64,000 bases of DNA, taken from Lysinibacillus sp. B2A1 (lineage in GTDB: Bacteria; Bacillota; Bacilli; Bacillales_A; Planococcaceae). Shown in pieces: positions 59,825-64,000 of the stretch (position 1 is the first letter of the stretch; each line of letters starts with the position of its first letter). Where the stretch lies: contig CP027224.1 in assembly GCA_002973635.1 (NCBI GenBank), forward strand, positions 258,501-322,500. The letters are read 5' to 3'. The notes beneath the pieces are model-generated. The model did not search any database. It was given only the letters and a program-made list of their open reading frames with translations, and had not been told where the DNA came from. The translations under genes and the position numbers were made by a program.

Positions 59825-59997
59825 TCGTTCTTCTAAAAAATCTATTAATTTTTTATCAGGAAATATGATAGAATTATATTTTAGATTGCGGTAGTACTAT
59901 TGAAACAATTCGTGTAAAACCCAAAATATTATATAGTTATTAATATAGGAAGTTTTTCTGGATTAATAAAAAAGTTAAATTTTTTTCTGTAAAAGTG

Positions 59998-60026
59998 TTG
60001 ACCTTTTTAAAAAAGGGGTGTAGTAT
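59998..60026 (+). promoter_or_regulatory. rRNA operon promoter
   Basis: TTGACC (59998-60003), 17 bases, TAGTAT (60021-60026), followed by a leader to 60199 containing an rrn-like motif (CCTTGAAAACTGAACAG). AT-rich DNA upstream could act as an UP element. About 170 bases of upstream spacer (59825-59997) hold nothing else I recognise. Confidence 0.75.
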
Positions 60027-60199
60027 TATACAAGTCGCCACGGTGACAAGCTAAAACAAAGCAAAACATGAACCTTGAAAACTGAACAGCAAAACGTAAT
60101 CAATAAAGTTTTTAGTAGCTAGCTTCCACTAGTGAACAAAACAAAATTTTGGACATCAAAATTGATGCCAGCAAAACAATTTGAGCTAATCAAATTTCT

Positions 60200-60637
<438 letters not shown>

Positions 60638-60763
60638 TTAAAAAGGTTTCAAGACACGAGCAGTTCTAGAAAGCGATTGAGTGAATGAAGGAGCGTACTT
60701 AAGTACGTGACTGATTGAACGAGTGAAGCTGACAACGAAATGCGATGTGTATTGAAAGCTGAA
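60638..60763 (+). other. 126-nt linker between truncated 16S and 23S
   Basis: Sequence of unclear origin, possibly 16S-23S spacer. It contains the palindrome GTACTTAAGTAC (60696-60707) and two similar arms, GATTGAGTGAATGAAG and GATTGAACGAGTGAAG, on either side. It is neither recognisable 16S nor 23S. Confidence 0.45.
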
Positions 60764-61244
<481 letters not shown>

Positions 61245-61309
61245 AACATGTTTGAAGCATTCAATGCACCGTTTATCCAGTTTTGAAAGAATAACTCTTT
61301 CAATTTAAT

Positions 61310-61430
61310 AAGTGAAGTGATGATGGCAAAGAGGTCACACCCGTTCCCATATCGAACACGGAAGTTAAGCTCTTTAGCGCCAATGGTAGTTGGGGGCTTC
61401 CCCCTGTGAGAGTAGGACGTCGCTTCGCTT
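61310..61430 (+). rRNA. 5S rRNA
   Basis: Closing helix AAGTGAAG (61310-61317) with CTTCGCTT (61423-61430). The core includes GAGGTCACACCCGTTCCCAT, GAACACGGAAGTTAAGC and GAGAGTAGGACG. It appears complete. Confidence 0.93.
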
Positions 61431-61440
61431 ATTTTTTTGT

Positions 61441-61516
61441 GGAGGATTAGCTCAGCTGGGAGAGCATCTGCCTTACAAGCAGAGGGTCGGCGGTTCGAGC
61501 CCGTCATCCTCCACCA
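61441..61516 (+). tRNA. tRNA-Val (UAC)
   Basis: Cloverleaf with acceptor GGAGGAT/ATCCTCC, anticodon loop CTTACAA, encoded CCA end. Confidence 0.96.
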
Positions 61517-61545
61517 TTAAATTTATAAATAGTATATATCATTAT

Positions 61546-61620
<75 letters not shown>

Positions 61621-61625
61621 AAAAA

Positions 61626-61701
61626 GGTCCCGTGGTGTAGCGGTTAACATGCCTGCCTGTCACGCAGGAGATCGCCGGTTCGATCCCGGTCGGGACCGCC
61701 A
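61626..61701 (+). tRNA. tRNA-Asp (GUC)
   Basis: Acceptor GGTCCCG/CGGGACC, anticodon loop CTGTCAC, encoded CCA. Confidence 0.96.
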
Positions 61702-61708
61702 TTATTTT

Positions 61709-61784
<76 letters not shown>

Positions 61785-61791
61785 TTCCCTT

Positions 61792-61875
61792 GGAGGGGTA
61801 GCGAAGTGGCTAAACGCGGCGGACTGTAAATCCGCTCCTTAGGGTTCGGCGGTTCGAATCCGTCCCCCTCCACCA
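61792..61875 (+). tRNA. tRNA-Tyr (GUA)
   Basis: Long variable arm (CTCCTTAGGGTTCG region), anticodon loop CTGTAAA, acceptor GGAGGGG/CCCCTCC, encoded CCA. Confidence 0.96.
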
Positions 61876-61879
61876 TTTT

Positions 61880-61953
61880 AGGGGCATAGTTCAACGGTAG
61901 AATAGAGGTCTCCAAAACCTTTGGTGTGGGTTCGATTCCTACTGCCCCTGCCA
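61880..61953 (+). tRNA. tRNA-Trp (CCA)
   Basis: Acceptor AGGGGCA/TGCCCCT, anticodon loop CTCCAAA, encoded CCA end. Confidence 0.96.
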
Positions 61954-61997
61954 GGTATTGAGGTACTCGTTCATATACAGCTGTTATCATATATAGT

Positions 61998-62074
61998 GGC
62001 GATTGTGGCGAAGTGGTTAACGCATCGGATTGTGGTTCCGACATTCGTGGGTTCGATTCCCATCAGTCGCCCCA
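61998..62074 (+). tRNA. tRNA-His (GUG)
   Basis: Acceptor GCGATTG/CAGTCGC with the extra G at -1 opposite C73, anticodon loop TTGTGGT, encoded CCA. Confidence 0.96.
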
Positions 62075-62083
62075 TTTTAAAAT

Positions 62084-62158
62084 TGGGGTATAGCCAAGCG
62101 GTAAGGCAACGGATTTTGATTCCGTCATGCCTAGGTTCGAATCCTAGTACCCCAGCCA
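62084..62158 (+). tRNA. tRNA-Gln (UUG)
   Basis: Acceptor TGGGGTA/TACCCCA, anticodon loop TTTTGAT, encoded CCA. Confidence 0.96.
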
Positions 62159-62173
62159 TTCATTTCTTAATTT

Positions 62174-62249
62174 GAGCCATTAGCTCAGTTGGTAGAGCAT
62201 CTGACTTTTAATCAGAGGGTCGAAGGTTCGAGTCCTTCATGGCTCATCA
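62174..62249 (+). tRNA. tRNA-Lys (UUU)
   Basis: Acceptor GAGCCAT/ATGGCTC, anticodon loop CTTTTAA. The 3' end is A-TCA, so CCA is not fully encoded and must be added after processing. Confidence 0.95.
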
Positions 62250-62266
62250 TTTTTATAGATACATAT

Positions 62267-62343
<77 letters not shown>

Positions 62344-62354
62344 TTTTATGATTT

Positions 62355-62431
62355 CGGAATGTAGCTCAGCTTGGTAGAGCACTTGGTTTGGGACCAAGGG
62401 GTCGTAGGTTCGAATCCTGTCATTCCGACCA
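62355..62431 (+). tRNA. tRNA-Pro (UGG)
   Basis: Acceptor CGGAATG/CATTCCG, anticodon loop TTTGGGA, encoded CCA. Confidence 0.96.
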
Positions 62432-62445
62432 TCTTTATTTTATTT

Positions 62446-62521
62446 GGGGCCTTAGCTCAGCTGGGAGAGCGCCTGCCTTGCACGCAGGAGGTCAGCGGTT
62501 CGATCCCGCTAGGCTCCACCA
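62446..62521 (+). tRNA. tRNA-Ala (UGC)
   Basis: Acceptor GGGGCCT/AGGCTCC with G-U pairing, anticodon loop CTTGCAC, encoded CCA. Confidence 0.96.
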
Positions 62522-62534
62522 TTTCAATATTTTT

Positions 62535-62627
62535 GGAGGTATACCCAAGTCTGGCTGAAGGGATCGGTCTTGAAAACCGACAGGCGGGTAACACCGCGCG
62601 GGGGTTCGAATCCCTCTACCTCCTCCA
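62535..62627 (+). tRNA. tRNA-Ser (UGA)
   Basis: 93 nt with a long class II variable arm, anticodon loop CTTGAAA, acceptor GGAGGTA/TACCTCC, encoded CCA. Confidence 0.96.
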
Positions 62628-62631
62628 TTTC

Positions 62632-62707
62632 GGGTCAGTAGCTCAGTTGGTAGAGCATTAGATTGAAGCTCTAAGTGTCGGCGGTTCGATTCCGTCCTGA
62701 CCCACCA
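62632..62707 (+). tRNA. tRNA-Phe (GAA)
   Basis: Acceptor GGGTCAG/CTGACCC, anticodon loop TTGAAGC, encoded CCA. Confidence 0.95.
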
Positions 62708-62713
62708 TTATTT

Positions 62714-62787
62714 GCGGGTGTAGTTTAATGGTAAAACCTCAGCCTTCCAAGCTGATGTCGTGAGTTCGATTCTCATCACCCGCTCCA
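62714..62787 (+). tRNA. tRNA-Gly (UCC)
   Basis: Acceptor GCGGGTG/CACCCGC, anticodon loop CTTCCAA, encoded CCA. Confidence 0.96.
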
Positions 62788-62791
62788 AAAT

Positions 62792-62868
<77 letters not shown>

Positions 62869-62872
62869 TTAT

Positions 62873-62949
62873 TCCGAAGTAGCTCAGTTGGTAGTAGCAC
62901 CTGACTGTTAATCAGGTTGTCGCAGGTTCGAGTCCTGCCTTCGGAGCCA
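62873..62949 (+). tRNA. tRNA-Asn (GUU)
   Basis: Acceptor TCCGAAG/CTTCGGA, anticodon loop CTGTTAA, encoded CCA. Confidence 0.95.
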
Positions 62950-62950
62950 C

Positions 62951-63025
62951 GGCCCGTTGGTCAAGCGGTTAAGACACCGCCCTTTCACGGCGGTAACACG
63001 GGTTCGAATCCCGTACGGGTCATCA
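62951..63025 (+). tRNA. tRNA-Glu (UUC)
   Basis: Acceptor GGCCCGT/ACGGGTC, anticodon loop CTTTCAC. The 3' end is A-TCA, not CCA. Last tRNA of the array. Confidence 0.95.
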
Positions 63026-63062
63026 AGCATGTAGCACAGTTGTGTGTTACATGCTTTTTTCT
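63025..63062 (+). terminator. Terminator of the rRNA-tRNA transcription unit
   Basis: AAGCATGTAGCAC / GTTACATGCTT stem followed by TTTTTT. Confidence 0.85.
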
Positions 63063-63421
63063 GTATGTTTGTCAATCGATGACCTTATAAAATAGTGAAC
63101 TTACAAATCAAAAATGAAACCATGGTCATTTGAGAGGTATAATCATAGTGCATCAGAAAGTGTAATCCTGCACTAGATAGATTCAATTAATGAATCTGTA
63201 GACAGTTCAAAGCCAGAGGTAAATAAGTTTTAAGTTTATAAAGAAACCACTGGTGTAGGTTAATTAAGCCTTGAAACACAAGGTGAAGAATTATATTTAA
63301 GTCATATAAATAAAATGACCAGTACTCACTTTAAATGAGTAACTGGTCATTTTTGCTTATTCATCAAGAATACATATTTCTTTGTCTACCTATTTTACAT
63401 AATCAGATACTATGAGAGCAC
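63063..63421. other. Intergenic region after the tRNA array
   Basis: About 360 AT-rich bases. The only clear element is a bidirectional terminator hairpin at 63311-63356. I see no gene, repeat or RNA in the rest; a partial inverted repeat GATTCAATTAATGAATC (63180-63196) is present. Confidence 0.4.
63311..63356 (-). terminator. Terminator of the nitroreductase-like gene
   Basis: AAAATGACCAGT / ACTGGTCATTTTT arms with an inner ACTC/GAGT stem; AT tracts on both sides allow use in either direction. It lies about 65 bases beyond the minus-strand stop. Confidence 0.7.
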
Positions 63422-64000
63422 CTAAATGATTTGGTTTCTATACATTACCTTATTAACATTATGTCTTACGGTCTGATGACCAGCTTTAGTACCTTTACCA
63501 ATAGCTATAAGCATAACATCTAAATACCTTTCAGGAATATTTAAGATTTCTTTTAATTTCTTAGAATCATAACCTGACATAGTGATTGTCTCAAAACCAG
63601 CTTCATTTGCTAACAAAATTAATGACATTGACGCAAGACTTACATCTCTAGTTAATTCTAGCTTTAGATCTTCTTTAGATTTATTTTCATAATAATTTAT
63701 TGCAGCATTCGCTAGATAATCTCTTAGCGATTCATCAAAATAGCCTGCTTGAAAGCCTTCTTCATGTATCTTAATAATATTGCCTTTATCAAATGCCTGA
63801 TAATCACCTAACATAACAATTAATGTTGAAGCCTCTATCACTTGTTGCTGATTAAAAGCTATAGGTAGTAATAAATTTCTTAAGTCAGGCTCATCTATAA
63901 TTAAGTATCGAGTAGCTTGAATATTATTTCCATTAGGTGACTTACTTGCACTTTCAATTAAAGAGGTTAGAATTTCTGAACTAATTTTATAACTTGGATC
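63422..64000 (-). CDS. Nitroreductase-family protein, 5' end outside window
   Basis: The minus-strand frame is open from the right edge to the stop at 63422 (at least 192 residues); the apparent start at 63841 is internal. Visible FMN-binding pieces: S-P-N-G-N-N-I-Q-A-T-R-Y-L-I-I-D near the cut edge, LLLPIAFNQQQVIEAS, then LTRDVSLASMSLILLANEAG and a C-terminal RYLDVMLIAIGKGT. This matches NAD(P)H-dependent nitro/flavin reductases of about 200-220 residues, as in YfhC/YdgI relatives. The substrate is unknown. A terminator follows. Confidence 0.8.
   Translation of the reverse strand, partial: DPSYKISSEILTSLIESASKSPNGNNIQATRYLIIDEPDLRNLLLPIAFNQQQVIEASTLIVMLGDYQAFDKGNIIKIHEEGFQAGYFDESLRDYLANAAINYYENKSKEDLKLELTRDVSLASMSLILLANEAGFETITMSGYDSKKLKEILNIPERYLDVMLIAIGKGTKAGHQTVRHNVNKVMYRNQII

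Noticed and set aside
63180..63196. Inverted repeat GATTCAATTAATGAATC as a mobile-element end
   Set aside because: No transposase, no matching partner end and no target duplication seen nearby.

Overview
The window looks like a chromosomal stretch from a low-GC Gram-positive of the Lysinibacillus / Bacillus sphaericus group. The signs are several very large cell-surface proteins with S-layer homology (SLH) domains, Bacillus-type ribosome binding sites and terminators, a TPP riboswitch before thiC, PerR-like and cre-like sites, a hutHUI operon, and an rRNA fragment followed by a long tRNA array. The genus is an inference from gene content and the 16S start; no database search was run.

Layout. 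1-2.2 kb: ferrous iron uptake genes feoA and a feoB divided into a separate GTPase gene and a membrane gene (the latter runs off the left edge). 2.6-9.2 kb: three tandem phage-tail-collar (microcystin-dependent-protein-like) genes, then a 1652-residue secreted cadherin/Ig/SLH protein. 9.5-24.1 kb: a surface-protein region with a secreted protein of unknown function, two more giant SLH proteins, a degenerate EAL-HDOD protein and two decayed gene fragments. 24.2-25.0 kb: a MntA-HepT toxin-antitoxin pair. 25.1-29.5 kb: a large hybrid sensor kinase with two kinase modules, divergent from a SARP-type response regulator. 29.5-36.8 kb: a secreted beta-solenoid/FIVAR-like repeat protein, two chemoreceptors and an AEC transporter. 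36.9-38.9 kb: TPP riboswitch and thiC. 39.0-40.6 kb: catalase with a PerR-type box.

40.9-47.2 kb: a YesN/AraC-type regulator divergent from hutH-hutU-hutI (histidine to formiminoglutamate). 47.3-54.0 kb: a GntR-controlled catabolic locus made of an amino-acid ABC importer, a D-2-hydroxyacid dehydrogenase, a DapA/HOGA-family lyase and a RocA-like aldehyde dehydrogenase. The same palindrome lies before gntR, the importer and the enzyme operon. The enzyme set resembles the mammalian-type hydroxyproline / 4-hydroxyglutamate route to glyoxylate plus pyruvate, and I consider this the most interesting hypothesis in the window. 54.1-57.8 kb: an NAD salvage operon (NrtR-like Nudix regulator, nicotinamidase, nicotinate phosphoribosyltransferase, adenylyltransferase) with two matching 7-13-7 inverted repeats. 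57.9-59.8 kb: an SLC13-type permease with regulatory RCK_C-like domains.

60.0-63.06 kb: an rRNA promoter, a 16S gene cut after about 438 nt, a 126-nt linker, the last about 480 nt of 23S, a complete 5S and 18 tRNA genes ending in a terminator. The 16S/23S part is either a genuine internal deletion or an assembly collapse. The right edge holds a partial nitroreductase-family gene.
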